DNA of 64,000 bases from Lepisosteus oculatus (taxonomy: Eukaryota; Chordata; Actinopteri; Semionotiformes; Lepisosteidae), in the NCBI RefSeq assembly GCF_040954835.1, contig NC_090718.1, forward strand, positions 11,485,532 to 11,549,531, written 5' to 3'. Shown piece by piece: positions 24,498 through 35,974 of the stretch (position 1 is its first letter; each line of letters starts with the position of its first letter). Below the pieces are notes generated by a model. That model ran no database searches, was not told the origin of the DNA, and was given only the letters and a program-made list of their open reading frames with translations. Both the position numbers and the translations under genes were made by a program.

Positions 24498-27400
24498 ATG
24501 GCTCTCGCTGTGACCATGATCCTCTCCACAGTGCTGCTGCTGGTTCCAGCGCTCCTGGTTCAGCCAGGTAAGACATCCCAGATAGCAGCCCCTGCCAAGC
24601 AGGTGCTTTAGCGTATACTATATTAATCAGACTATGGATATGATAACTACTGTACCCTGTACAGCTCTTTAATCAAACCAGTAATCATCATTCGGTTGTA
24701 ATTACTGCATACATAATCTTGATTTCACACTGCATTTTCTTTTGTGCCCTCTGATAAAATTTGGTTCTGCTGCCAGAACTGCTGTGAAAAAAATCTTAAG
24801 TATCAGTATCAACAGCTTTTTATATGAGCAGTTCTGTGGAACCGCCTTATGAAGGGGTGTGGACTGTTACACTCATTCATTTTCTTACTCTCTTGTTTTT
24901 CTATCTGACTATTTCCTTATCCAATTTAAGAATGCCTTTGTTTTTTGTCCATCAATGGAGTGCAGGTTGCAACACTAAAAAGGTCTTCAGATGAAAACAT
25001 TCCTGAATGCCATTATTAATCACAATTTTCTGAAGTAAAACGCAAGGAAACATTGCAACAATTACAGATAAAAAGAAACTTGAGGATGTTTGCTGAATAT
25101 GTGCAGCTTTTTAAAAAAAAACCCCACAAACTAAGGCTTATTGTGCTGCCACAGGTGCACCGTGCAGGAAGAAGAAACAAAAGTCTAAAATACTTATAAA
25201 GTATTAACAATTGCCTTACCGATGATTTCTAACATCTACATCTAAAAATAAATCACAAACCTGGAGTGCCTGCAAGAGTCCCCAGGAGTGAGAGTAGTGA
25301 CTGATTGTCCTTTTTCCCACAGAATCTAGCGGGTGGTCGCCAATCCTGTTGTCAGTGCGGAACGCTATAGACCAGAAAGCTCCACTGAGCTTCAGAGGAT
25401 CTGTGCCCTACAGGGGCTCTCTTCTTGGGGCGATGTGGAGAATACAACAAGCCAACTCTAATTTCAGGTCAGGACACCATATCGGTGCAGAGTTACTGTA
25501 AGACAGCAGTTAAAAGATTTCTTAACAATAATATAGTCCAGTATCTCAAATGCAATATAGCAGAAACAGTTCCCCTGCAGAATTAGTAAATAATGGCCAG
25601 TCTTTGGTCACGTTGCCCATTTTAGACGAGTACTGTACTATGAAGTGTAAAGGACAGTGTAGAGTACTAAGAAAGTCTCTGGACTCATATTGGTGGGTTG
25701 TGGGTTCAAGTCCCTGTTGGAAACCATCATCAATATCTGCCTCTATGAACTCAGAAAACTTAGGTCTTATGATAACTTGTTGTTTCTCCAGGGTGGAATA
25801 ATGTGCTCCCAGATTGCTTGTCCTAGAAACCAGGAAGAGCCTGAAAAATAAAAATGGTGACAAATGAGCGATAAATTACCTACTGATTATGAAGTGAGAA
25901 TTTAAGTCACATTTAGCACATAAGGTAAATGAGAAACACAATATCAATATTAGTATTATATTCCATCCTGGAGTGTGTGATTCCAAACTAGGCAGTGATA
26001 ATTATATCAGTCAGCTGCTGTACCTTTGGATACAGTAGTTTAGATGCATTGCTCCAGTACACCCTGCTGTAGAAATGGGTTTTGGTCTCAGAAACGGACC
26101 CTCTTTTTTTAGAAAAACCTCCATGATAAAAAAGAGGCAGTTTTGGAGTACAATTTAAATTTTACAGAACTGCAAACCTACATTTACCATGACTTTGAAG
26201 CTTCTATACTGTAGAAACCAAGAGATTCGAGCCTGAAGTGTCCGTTCGTCAAGCCAAGCTTTATTGTATGCATACAAGGAACCACAAGAAGAACCATAGT
26301 AGCTATAGCAGTTATAGTAGCTCAAAGGGGATCTGGCTCTAGACAGCGTATATATACACTTTTCTCTACACCCTCCTCCTCCTGTCTTTGAGGTAGCTTT
26401 CTCAAGAAACTCCAGGACTCAGAAAGCACTTAAAACATTCCTTTCTTATCAGGGAGTTTAGTAGAAACATTCCGTCCCCATCAGGAGGTTAGAACAGAAG
26501 ACAGGAGTTTAGTACAGCGTGGGAAAAGCACCTGTGCTAAAGCAAGTGTGAAGGTTAGAGTTTAGCATGTGAATTCAGCAGGAGTTCACTGCAGCAACCA
26601 CTATATGGGTACAGAGTAACATACGGATTCTGCTAGCAGACTCCATCAATACGAAACACTTCCATTCTGAATGAAGCCTAAACCGCACGTCATTTTTCCT
26701 ACACTCTGAAGTTTCGTGGCTGTGTCAAGAAGTATGAATTAACACTCTTTCTCCAGCTGCCTGTGTAATTGCCAGAAGCTGTCGCTGTGGGCTAATGGCC
26801 TGGGCTCAGCTCACAAGGCTGTGTCTGTTTCTGCAGCTTTGAGACCAGGGATGACATCAACTACGGCCCCTACCTGGTGAGTGTGAACGGAGTGGCTGGG
26901 AACGACACGGCCCACACGTACTGGCAGCTGCTGAGGTACCCCAAGACGCCTCTGGACAGGGGTGAGTCACTGTGAGAATCCCATCACACCCCTGCGGGAG
27001 CTGTCAAAGAACTGGGAGAGACAGGCCTGCCACAGCGCTGCACGATCCCTGTCCTGACTGGAAGACAAGGGAGAGGAGCTCAGCTCAAGGGCTGTGGGAG
27101 TCTGGAACAAGCAACCCAGCCATGTTGTTAAAGCCATAAATGTGTGGTAATAAATAAATCTGTACCCACAGTATTCTGGGTCCTGGATAAGAGCAAAGAC
27201 GTTTTGTGCACTGGTCATTCTCCACCCAAGAATCAGAAATGTTCGCTCTGAATGATCAATGTCAAGTTGATTTCAGTCAGGCAAACTGGTGCACAGATCG
27301 TTCTCATCACAGATGTTGCAAGTTTGGAAATTAATCTGTTTTGGTTTCCAGCAAAACGATTACAAACACTAGAATATGACTGTGATGTACAGGAAAGATG

Positions 27401-27653
27401 ATGCAAGTCTCTAACTGCAACAGCTACTGTATGAAATCCACGCCTTGCGAATTCTGTCCAGCTGAGTTCCTGTTTTAATTCATACTTCTCCCTGCACCTA
27501 GGCTCGCTTGTCTCTGTACTTTGATATAACTTAATTAAGCACATCTGTCTGTTCACTCACTTTGTCTTCCCAGGAGTTGGGTGCTACATTCCAAAGCCAA
27601 ACGAGCACATCATCCTGAACTTCACAACCTGGGACAATCTAAAACGACACTAA
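24498..27653 (+). CDS. Gene B: secreted transcobalamin-beta-domain-like protein
   Basis: Exons 24,498-24,567; 25,323-25,467; 26,837-26,961; 27,574-27,653 (420 nt, 139 residues), with phases 1, 2 and 1 as in A. A signal peptide is followed by 'ESSGWSPILLSVRNAIDQ', 'GSVPYRGSLLGAMWRIQQ', 'FETRDDINYGPYLVSVNG', the sequon N94-D-T, 'TYWQLLRYPKTPLDRGVGCY' and an ending 'HIILNFTTWDNLKRH'. The basic C-terminal extension of about four residues past the TTWD end of A is shared in length with C. The mature chain has one cysteine (C117). All exons are open and all introns are GT-AG, so it looks functional. Intron 2 carries a tRNA-type SINE and a solo LTR-like element. AATAAA lies at 27,817. The family and ligand considerations are as for A. 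It differs from C at only a few residues, implying a young split or gene conversion. Confidence 0.85.
25645..25860 (+). mobile_element. tRNA-derived SINE in intron 2 of gene B
   Basis: 'agtctctggactcatattgg' and 'ggttgtgggttcaagtccc' show a tRNA-like head with a clear B-box. About 120 bases of body follow, ending near 'cctgaaaaataaaaatggtg'. The same insertion is present at the equivalent place in gene C, so it predates the B/C split. Confidence 0.6.
26210..26613 (-). mobile_element. Solo LTR-like fossil in intron 2 of gene B
   Basis: Read on the - strand this block of about 400 bp starts TGTA and ends TACA. It contains a TATA-type motif ('gtgtatatatacgc') and, about 80 bases later, 'aataaagcttggcttgacg' as polyadenylation signal and R/U5-like start. 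That is the internal order of a retroviral-type LTR. No internal coding region is attached and no convincing target-site duplication is visible, so it is a lone, dead LTR. It is absent at the matching place in A and C, so it inserted after B separated from C. Confidence 0.6.
26970..27140 (+). repeat. Dispersed repeat in intron 3 of gene B
   Basis: Shortened version of the intron 3 repeat of gene A ('gggagctgtcaaagaactgg', 'gtctggaacaagcaacccag', 'ccatgttgttaaagccataa'). The 3' half present in A is missing here, as it is in C. Confidence 0.6.
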
Positions 27654-27822
27654 ACTAATTGGGAGGCTGAATGTTCCCTACGTTCCTACTGTGAAACTGA
27701 CTCAAGTCAGACAGAAGAATTTCCTCACAAGGTCTTCCCAGCTGTCCTGCTCTAGTAATAAATCTCTGACTATTCTTTACAATTTTGCTCAAAATCTGAA
27801 CATGTCTAGAAATCCAAATAAA

Positions 27823-28948
27823 CTCTGGTGTGATTAAAACTCACTCCCTTGTCTTATCTTGCTTTCTGAGATGAATTTATTTCTGAAACCTGACGACCAA
27901 GTGGGGTACTGCTGGACTGAGATAGATATTCAATCAATGCATGTGTTACTGGTAAACAGATATAACAAATATGTGTGGGAAGAGCAGCAAATCTTGCTTT
28001 AGCAGTTCTCAGGTTACCTTATACAGATTTACCTTTTTACACCTGTAGTTTTACTGAACTATTCATACTCTTCTACTACAGTACATCATCCATCCACCCC
28101 ACTACCCCTCTTGGCTGGACTACCCCCAAAATAAGATTGTCATTTCAATAGTTTGCCATTTGCCAAAGAAATACATGAATGCAAAATAGAATTAAGGCAG
28201 GGCTACACCATGGTTGGGATGCCAATCTGTTGCAGGGTACATGTACGCTTGGGTAGTTTAGAGACACCTTGTCAAACTTGTAATTGGCCATCATTATACT
28301 CAGCCTTACTCAAAATGAGCACCATACTGTACATCCATCTGTTGTCAGGAAGTCACTTATCCTGATGAGTCACAGCAAGCTAGAGACTATCCCAGAAACA
28401 CAGGGCTGATCTTAGCCTTGGATAGAATGACAGTCCACAAAAATCCTACTGCAACCCCAGATGCTAAAGTCAACCTATTAGCTGTAGTACTGGTATGATT
28501 TCCCATACTGTAAACCACTGAGGGCACCAGCACAATAAAAGGAGAGTGCACTGCAGTCATAGTCTTGTTCTGAACCACCAACCTCACATCTGGAGAGCAG
28601 GTCTTATATCGGTTTAGCAGTTGCTCTACGTGATGCACCAAGTTGCAGATCACAGATAACCAGACCAATCCAGATCTAGGAAATGACAAGAGTATGAACA
28701 CACCATTCGCTCAAAAAGGCTGCCGAGAACAAGCTGGGAAAACACAAAAAACAAGACAGCCCAAGAAGAAAGGTTAGGTTATCAAAACTAAAAAAACATT
28801 CCAAAGAAGGAGGAGGGAGATTGGAGAGCAAGAACAAAATGTCCAGCACAATCAATCCTTTCTGACCAGTTTGACCCATACTAAAAGCTCGGTCACTCTG
28901 TACTCACACCCTCTTCCTCCTCCCCCAGACCTGTGACAGTAGAGGAGG
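27823..28948. other. Spacer between genes B and C
   Basis: No gene. 27,830-28,560 is nearly identical to 32,610-33,350 in the C-D spacer, including 'ctcactcccttgtcttatct' and 'ctgtagttttactgaactat', with only scattered substitutions. 28,200-28,640 consists of degraded dispersed-repeat sequence ('gatgccaatctgttgcaggg', 'gtagtttagagacacc'). Confidence 0.6.
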
Positions 28949-29003
28949 TATAAGTAGCCCAGTGAGCCACCACAGGAGGTATTCGACTGAGACATCAAGC
29001 AGG
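28949..29003 (+). promoter_or_regulatory. Core promoter and 5' leader of gene C
   Basis: 'aggtataagtagcccagtga' places the TATA-like motif at 28,949, 55 bases before the ATG. Upstream 'cctcccccagacctgtgaca' is also shared with B and D. Confidence 0.7.
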
Positions 29004-32000
29004 ATGGCTCTCGCTGTGACCATGATCCTCTCCACAGTGCTGCTGCTGGTTCCAGCGCTCCTGGTTCAGCCAGGTAAGACATCCCAGATACCAGCTCCTG
29101 CCAAGCAAGTGCTTTAGCGTATAGTATATTAATCAGAGTATGGATATGATAACTACTGTACAGCTCTTTAATCAAACCAGTAATCATCATTCGGTTGTAA
29201 TTACTGCATACATAATCTTGATTTCACGCTGCATTTTCTTTTGTGCCCTCTGATAAAATTTGGTTCTGCTGCCAGATTATACCACCTAAATATAATTATT
29301 TGGTTAAGAAAACATTGTTACCTACGTTTTCTCAGAGAAGACAAAAATGAAACAGGGTGGTGTTGCAAACGTATTTACTTAGTTATTTTCATCGATATTA
29401 TTCTTTGTGGCCCTACCTTGTGCCCGTTTCTTGCTGGGATGGGCTCTGGCTCCCCTGCATCCCTGAATTGCAAGAAGTGGTTAGAAAATGGGTGGATGGA
29501 TATTCTTTGTGGCAGGCTGGTCTTTGAGGGGACTCATATGACAGCTGTTTGTAAATACACACAGTGTAATTCTTTCATTATTTGTGGTTGCTCTTTCCAC
29601 ATTCTCACATGAGGGTTAATTACTTGGGATATTAGGTACATAATGGGCTTCACAGTTTTAGCTGGGGGCTGGGTGCTTGAGAGCTGTCTGGGGTGTCTCT
29701 TCTGGGGTGTTCTATGAAGACCTGTAGTATCTGTGAAATAAATCTTAATACTAATCTATACAGTATCAGTATTAAGAGCTTTTTATATGATCAGTTCTGC
29801 GAAACCGCCTTATTAAAGGATTCAATCTGTTACACTCTTATTTTCTTACTCTCTTGTTTTTCTATCTGACTATTTCCTTATCCAATTTAAGAATGCCTTT
29901 GTTTTGTCCATCAATGGAGTGCAGGTTGCAACACTAAAAAGGTCTTCAGATGAAAAAATCCACGAATGCCAGTATTAATCCCCATTTTCTGAAGTAAAAC
30001 GCAGGGAAACATTGCAACAATTACAGATAAAAAAAACTTGAGGCTGTTTGCTGAGTATGTGCAGCTTTTAAAAAAAAACCCACAAACTAACAGGCTTATT
30101 TTGCTGCCACAGGTGCATCGTGCAGGAAGAAGAAACAAAAGTCGATGAAAAGGGGTGTAATCCTTTGCTGCAGAAAACAGTGCACAGTCCCTACTGGACT
30201 CACCTGTAAGACATGTGTTAGCAATTCAGGAAAGGCAAATTAACAGTGACTAACTAACCAGCACATGATGAATGATCTCTGTATACAACTTAATTACTGT
30301 TCTTACTTTTTCTCATAAATAATAAATGCCTAATACAGAATATAATCTTCATGTTTCACTAATACAGCCTGTAAAAGGCATGTTTTAATCGGTGTCTAGC
30401 ACTCAAAAGCTGTGTGTCAGAAAGAAAGTATTAACAATTGCCTTACAGATGATTTCTAACATCTAAATCTAAAAATAAATCACAAACCTGGAGTGCCTGC
30501 AAGAGTCCACAGGAGCGAGAGTAGTGACTGATTGTCCTTTTTCCCCACAGAATCTAGCGGGTGGTCACCAATCCTGTTGTCGGTGCGGAACGCTATAGAC
30601 CAGAAAGCTCCACAGCGCTTCAGAGGATCTGTGCCCTACAGGGGCTCTCTTCTTGGGGCGATGTGGAGAATACAACAAGCCCACTCTAATTTCAGGTCAG
30701 GACACCACATCGGTACAGAGTTACAGACAGCAGTTAAAAGATTTCTTAACAATAATATAGTCCAGTATCTCAAATGCAATATACTGTAGCAGAAACATTC
30801 CCCTGCAGAATTAGTAAATAATGGCCAGCCTTTGGTCATGTTGCCCATTTTAGACGACTGAGACTATGAAGTGTAAAGGACAGTGTAGAGTACTAAGAAA
30901 GTCTCTGGACTCATATTGGTGGGTTGTGGGTTCAAGTCCCTGTTGGAAACCATCATTGATATCTGCCTCTATGAACTCAGAAAACTTAGGTCTTATGATA
31001 ACCTGTTGTTTCTCCAGGGGGGAATAATGTGCTCCCGGATTGCTTGTCCTAGAAACCAGGAAAAGCCTGAAAAATAAAAATGGTGACAAATGAGCGACTG
31101 TGCATGGCTGGAATAAATTACCTACTGATTATGAAGTGAGAATTTTAGTCACATTAAGCACATAAGCTAAATGAGAAAAAATATCAATATTAGTATTATA
31201 CTGTATACCATCCTGGACCGTGTGATTCCAAACTAGGCAGTGATAATTATTTCAGTCAGCTGCTGTACCTTTGGATACAGTAGTTTAGTTGCATTGTTCC
31301 AGTAGACCCTGCTGTAGAAATGGGTTTTGGCCTCAGCAATGGACCCTCTTTTTTAGAAAAACCTCCATGATAAAAAAAAGGCAGTTTTGGAGAACAATTT
31401 TAATTTTACAGAACTGCAAACCTACATCTACCATAACTTTAAAACTTCTATGCGAAACACTTCCATTCTGAATGAAGCCTAAACCGCACGTCATTTTTCC
31501 TACACTCTGAAGTTTCTTGGCTGTGTCAAGAAGTATGAATTAACACTCTTTCTCCAGCTGGCTGTGTAATTGCCAGGAGCTGTCGCTGTGGGCTAATGGC
31601 CTGGGCTCAGCTCACAAGGCTGTGTCTGTTTCTGCAGGTATGAGACCATCGATGACATCAACTACGGCCCCTACCTGGTGAGTGTGAACGGAGTGGCTGG
31701 GAACGACACGGCCCACACGTACTGGCAGCTGCTGACGTACCCCAACATGCCTCTGGACAGGGGTGAGTCACTGTGAGAATCCCATCACACCCCTGTGGGA
31801 GCTGTCAAAGAACCGGGAGAGACAGGCCTGCCACAGCGCTGCACGATCCCTGTCCTTACTGGAAGACAAGGGAGAGGAGCTCAGCTCAAGGCTGTGGGAG
31901 TCTGGAACAAATAACCCAGCCATGTTGTTAAAGCCATAAATGTGTGGTAATAAATAAATCTGTAGCCACAGTATTCTGGGTCCTGGATAAGGGCAAAGAC

Positions 32001-32437
32001 GTTTTGTGCACTGGTCATTCTCCACCCAAGAATCAGAAATGTTCGCTCTGAATGATCGATGTCAAGTTGATTTCAGTCAGGCAAACTGGTGCACAGATCG
32101 TTCTCATCACAAATGTTGCAAGTTTGGAAATTAATCTGTTTTGGTTTCCAGCAAAACAATGACAAACTTAGAATGTGACTGTGATGTAGAGGGAAGATGA
32201 TGCAAGTCTCCATCTGCAACAGCTACTGTATGAAATCCATGCCTTGCAAGTTCCTGTTTTAATTCATGCTTATCCCTGCACCAGGGCTAGCTTGTCTCTG
32301 TGCTTCGATATAACTTAATTAAGCACATCTGTTTGTTTACTCACCTTGTCTTTCCAGGAGTTGGGTGCTACATTCCAGAGGAAAACGAGCACATCATCCT
32401 GAACTTCACAACCTGGGACAATCCAGAAGTACACTAA
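29004..32437 (+). CDS. Gene C: secreted transcobalamin-beta-domain-like protein
   Basis: Exons 29,004-29,073; 30,551-30,695; 31,638-31,762; 32,358-32,437 (420 nt, 139 residues), with the same phases as A and B. Signal peptide as in B, then 'ESSGWSPILLSVRNAIDQ', 'GSVPYRGSLLGAMWRIQQ', 'YETIDDINYGPYLVSVNG', the sequon N94-D-T, 'TYWQLLTYPNMPLDRGVGCY', and an ending 'HIILNFTTWDNPEVH' that is acidic where B is basic. C117 is the only mature cysteine. All exons are open and all splice sites canonical. Intron 1 is longer than in B because of an extra 500-base block (about 29,277-29,760) containing a dispersed-repeat tail ('agtggttagaaaatgggtgg'). AATAAA lies at 32,601. It is probably functional; the role is inferred only from the domain. 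Confidence 0.85.
29400..29510 (+). repeat. Dispersed fish repeat tail in intron 1 of gene C
   Basis: 'gggatgggctctggctcccc' followed by 'tgcaagaagtggttagaaaa' and 'tgggtggatgga' is the usual 3' end of a very common fish interspersed repeat that finishes in GGATGGA units. It is absent from B. Confidence 0.6.
30875..31088 (+). mobile_element. tRNA-derived SINE in intron 2 of gene C
   Basis: Same insertion as in gene B: 'agtctctggactcatattgg' and 'ggttgtgggttcaagtccc', body ending near 'cctgaaaaataaaaatggtg', with only a few differences between the two copies. Confidence 0.6.
31771..31945 (+). repeat. Dispersed repeat in intron 3 of gene C
   Basis: Same shortened repeat as in gene B at the same distance after the exon 3 donor ('gggagctgtcaaagaaccgg', 'ccatgttgttaaagccataa'). 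Confidence 0.6.
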
Positions 32438-32606
32438 ACTAATTGGGAGGCTGAATGTTCACTACGTTCCTACTGTGAAACGGACTCAAGTCAGACAGAA
32501 GAATTTCCTCACAAGGTCTTCCCAGCTGTCCTGCTCTAGTAATAAATCTCTGACTATTCTTCACAATTTTGCTCAAAATCTGAACATGTCTAGAAATCCA
32601 AATAAA

Positions 32607-33752
32607 CTCTGGTGTGATTAAAACTCACTCCCTTGTCTTATCTTGCTTTCTGAGATGAATTTATTTCTGAAACCTGACGACCAAGTGGGGTACTGCTGGA
32701 CTGAGATAGATATTCAATCAATGCATGTGTTACTGGTAAACAGATATAACAAATATGTGTGGGAAGAGCAGCAAATCTTGCTTTAGCAGTTCTCAGGTTA
32801 CCTTATACAGATTTACCTTTTTACACCTGTAGTTTTACTGAACTATTCATACTCTTCTACTACAGTACATCATCCATCCACCCCACTACCCCTCTTGGCT
32901 GGACTACCCCCAAAATAAGATTGTCATTTCAATAGTTTGCCATTTGCCAAAGAAATACATGAATGCAAAATAGAATTAAGGCAGGGCTACACCATGGTTG
33001 GAATGCCAATCTGTTGCAGGGTACATGTACGCTTGGGTAGTTTAGAGACACCTTGTCAAACTTGTAATTGGCCATCATTATACTCAGCCTTACTCAAAAT
33101 GAGCACCATACTGTACATACATCTGTTGTCAGGAAGTCACTTATCCTGATGAGTCACAGCAAGCTAGAGACTATCCCAGAAACACAGGGCTGATCTTAGC
33201 CTTGGATAGAATGACAGTCCACAAAAATCCTACTGCAACCCTAGAGGCCAAAGTCAATCTCTTAGCTGTAGTACTGGTGTGATTTCCCATATTGCAAACC
33301 ACTGAGGGCACCAGCACAATAAAAGGAGAATGCACTGCAGTCATAGTCATGTTCTGAACCACCAACCTCACATCTGGAGAGCAAATCTTATATCAGTTTA
33401 GCAGTTCCTCTAGATGGTGCACCAAGTCCCTGAGATCAAAAACCAGGCACCTCAGGCAAGTAACAGATAACCAGACCAATCCAGATCTAGGAAATGACAA
33501 GAGTATGAACACGCCATTCGCTCAAAAAGGCTGCCGAGAACAAGCTGGGAAAACACGAAAAACAAGACAGCCCAAGAAGAAAGGTTAGGCTATCAAAACT
33601 AAAATAACATTCCAAAGGAGGAGAGAGATGGGAGAGCAAGAACAAAATGTCCAACACAATCCTTTCTGATGAATTAGACCCATACTGAAAGCTCGGTCCC
33701 TCTTTACTTACACCCTCTTCCTCCTCCCCCAGACCTGTAACAGGAGAGGAGG
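32607..33752. other. Spacer between genes C and D
   Basis: No gene. Near-identical to the B-C spacer for about 700 bases and then similar up to the promoter of D. The two spacers therefore come from one recent unit duplication. Confidence 0.6.
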
Positions 33753-33807
33753 TATAAGTAGCCCAGTGTGCCACCACAGGAGCCATTCGATTGAGACGTC
33801 AGGCAGG
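33753..33807 (+). promoter_or_regulatory. Core promoter and 5' leader of copy D
   Basis: 'aggtataagtagcccagtgt' with the TATA-like motif at 33,753, again 55 bases before the ATG. The promoter is kept although the gene behind it looks broken. Confidence 0.65.
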
Positions 33808-35974
33808 ATGGCTCTCCCTGTGACCATGATGCTCTCCACAGTGCTCCTGGTTCAAGCAGGGAAGAGACAACCTGCACCTCGGCATGGGATCCTGGCTCCT
33901 ATCAGAAGGGCTTAACAACACGTGTTAGTCAGGCTACACAAGCGAACAGGTCAGCTCAATCAGGGTGATTCATTGTTTAATATCATTTCTATTTTCCAAG
34001 AGGACATGGGTGATGCTTTGGGTTTGTTGATCAGGCTGGGAGACGCACAATTTTGCAAGTTTCTTTTTTTCTCAATGTGATCCCAAACTGAAACCTCAGG
34101 AGCCTCGCACATCATCCAACCTTTTTTATGGTCTGCCCTGGCAGCACCACTACTATGTTTAAGCTGTCATACCGCAGCGATTTCAACAACAGCTTCACTG
34201 GGCAGTTCCAGGTCAGCATCCCAAAGGGTTCCATTCTGTTTGGGGCCATGAGGAAGATACACTAGCTCAATCAAGACAAGTTCAGGTCAGAGGGATTTTG
34301 TGCTCTTCATGTACTTGTGATCTGCTCAGAACTTACACACCCATCTTCTGCAGCTTTTATACAGCTTCATTGACTTCTGTAGATTTGCACCAAGAGCTTT
34401 GCTAATGCATATCTTTACCATTAGTTTGCCTCAACCTTTTCAGGTCAGAATAAACTGTACTTTTCTACTCTACTATTCCTCTATTTTTCCAAGTGACTTT
34501 TTACCTATACTTAACTAAGGAATGAAATCAATCGAATCAATAACTCAGAGATTGTAGATTGGGCCGAGCATCAATCTACAAAGTACAGTACCAACTTTGA
34601 GAGGTATTGGAAATGTGACCTATAAGTTCCAATATTCTTGCAATTAATGCCTTTCAGTAAAATTATTTGTTCTAGTTGTAGAAAACGGTTTTAAGACATA
34701 CAGTACATCTTTCAGGAGGAAGAGAATCCTAATTTCCAGTCTAAAACCTTTAGCTACCAGACATCTGCAGCAGTGATAAGTTATTCATAAACCATCATAC
34801 GGCATGAATTCAAAACTTCTTACACAGTTAAAAGTCACAAGCCTAAACTCTTTTTGTGTACTGTTTTGAAATTAAACAAACATGCGTCTTACTGCCTAAC
34901 CCATCATGCCGTTACTGTGAGATGAAAACAGTTCTCAAGCATTCAGTCCAGAAACGAGGAAGCAAAAACTAGAGGAAACACTGGGCTATTTTGGTTTTTC
35001 TCAGAATTGCATTAATGTCTGCTACATCTGCTCCTTGCAGTGTGAATAAACCCAGGCCTTCCTTCATTCCCAATCCCACAGACATTCCAGGGTAATCTCA
35101 TCTGATCAGGACAGGATGTGATGGGTTAAGGGGAATAATCACAGCCCCAGATTTCCCTGCATGGCATAAAACAAAGTGAAAAGCTTTCAAGGGTAACTAC
35201 CTTGAAGTAGATCGTCAGAGGTTTATCACTGTGTCCGCCGAAAGCTCTGTAGAAAAGTAGAGACACTACTCTGAGTAACAGACATTCCTTGCTTAGCTGA
35301 TCCCTGCAGATTTGAACCTCTGTACATCACATGACTGTGTGGTTTGGTTATATTCTCTTAATTCAGCTTTCAGTACACTGTGGAAGACTACGGACTCTAC
35401 CTGCAGAGTGTGAACGGATTGCAGGCCAACACATCCAGTCACACCTACTGGGAGCTGCTGAAGGCTCCGAACAAGCCTCTCACTGAGGGTAAGAGAATCA
35501 ACTCCCCAAGTACTGAGGCTTCATCCATCCTTACCAACATGCACACAAACAGTGGAATATCTGGAACATCCAGGAGGACCCTGGAGAGTCTCCACTTTGA
35601 ACAACACCATACACATCCTACAGTACATGCACATCAGAGCACCAGCTCCAACAACCTTTTTTTATTTCATCAGCTCCTACAAATGAGCTTTTAATCAACA
35701 TAGTTTCACCCAGTACTGTGACTTTATCAGTATTATACAAACAAACCATCTGTACACTTGTAATGCTAGCTTAAAACATTTTAAAAGATAGAATGTCATT
35801 TAACACTTGCTTTTCATCTGCTTAGAGGTTTAGGTGGGTAGACGCCTATTTTATATGCGTAATGAATGCTAAAGGATTTGTTCCTATACTGCTATCTCTG
35901 GTTTGGTCTGCGGGAATAGGCTGCTATGTTGTACAAAATAATGACCACATTATTCTGAGGTTCACCTCGTACTA
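33808..35974 (+). pseudogene. Copy D: divergent, probably broken beta-domain gene
   Basis: Exon 1 (33,808-33,859) matches A-C but lacks six codons of the signal peptide, and its donor reads GGAAG where the others have GTAAG. The exon 2 equivalent (about 34,142-34,285) encodes 'LSYRSDFNNSFTGQFQV' and 'SIPKGSILFGAMRKIH', then has an in-frame TAG. The available acceptor (ccctggcag) would not keep the frame from exon 1. Exon 3 (35,367-35,489) is clean: 'YGLYLQSVNGLQANTSSHTY', 'WELLKAPNKPL'. Exon 4 (35,939-35,974) reads 'CYVVQNNDHIILRFTSY' to a stop, but the expected acceptor position has GG. An AG six bases further on would keep the frame with loss of two residues. AATAAA lies at 36,105. Exons 2-4 are far more divergent than exon 1 and the promoter, so D looks like an older paralogue joined to a recently copied promoter and exon 1. 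A functional isoform using other splice sites is not excluded. Confidence 0.7.

Noticed and set aside
29241-29612. Open frame of 123 codons in intron 1 of gene C
   Set aside because: It overlaps a dispersed-repeat tail and lies in an insertion absent from gene B; no signal, domain or splice support.
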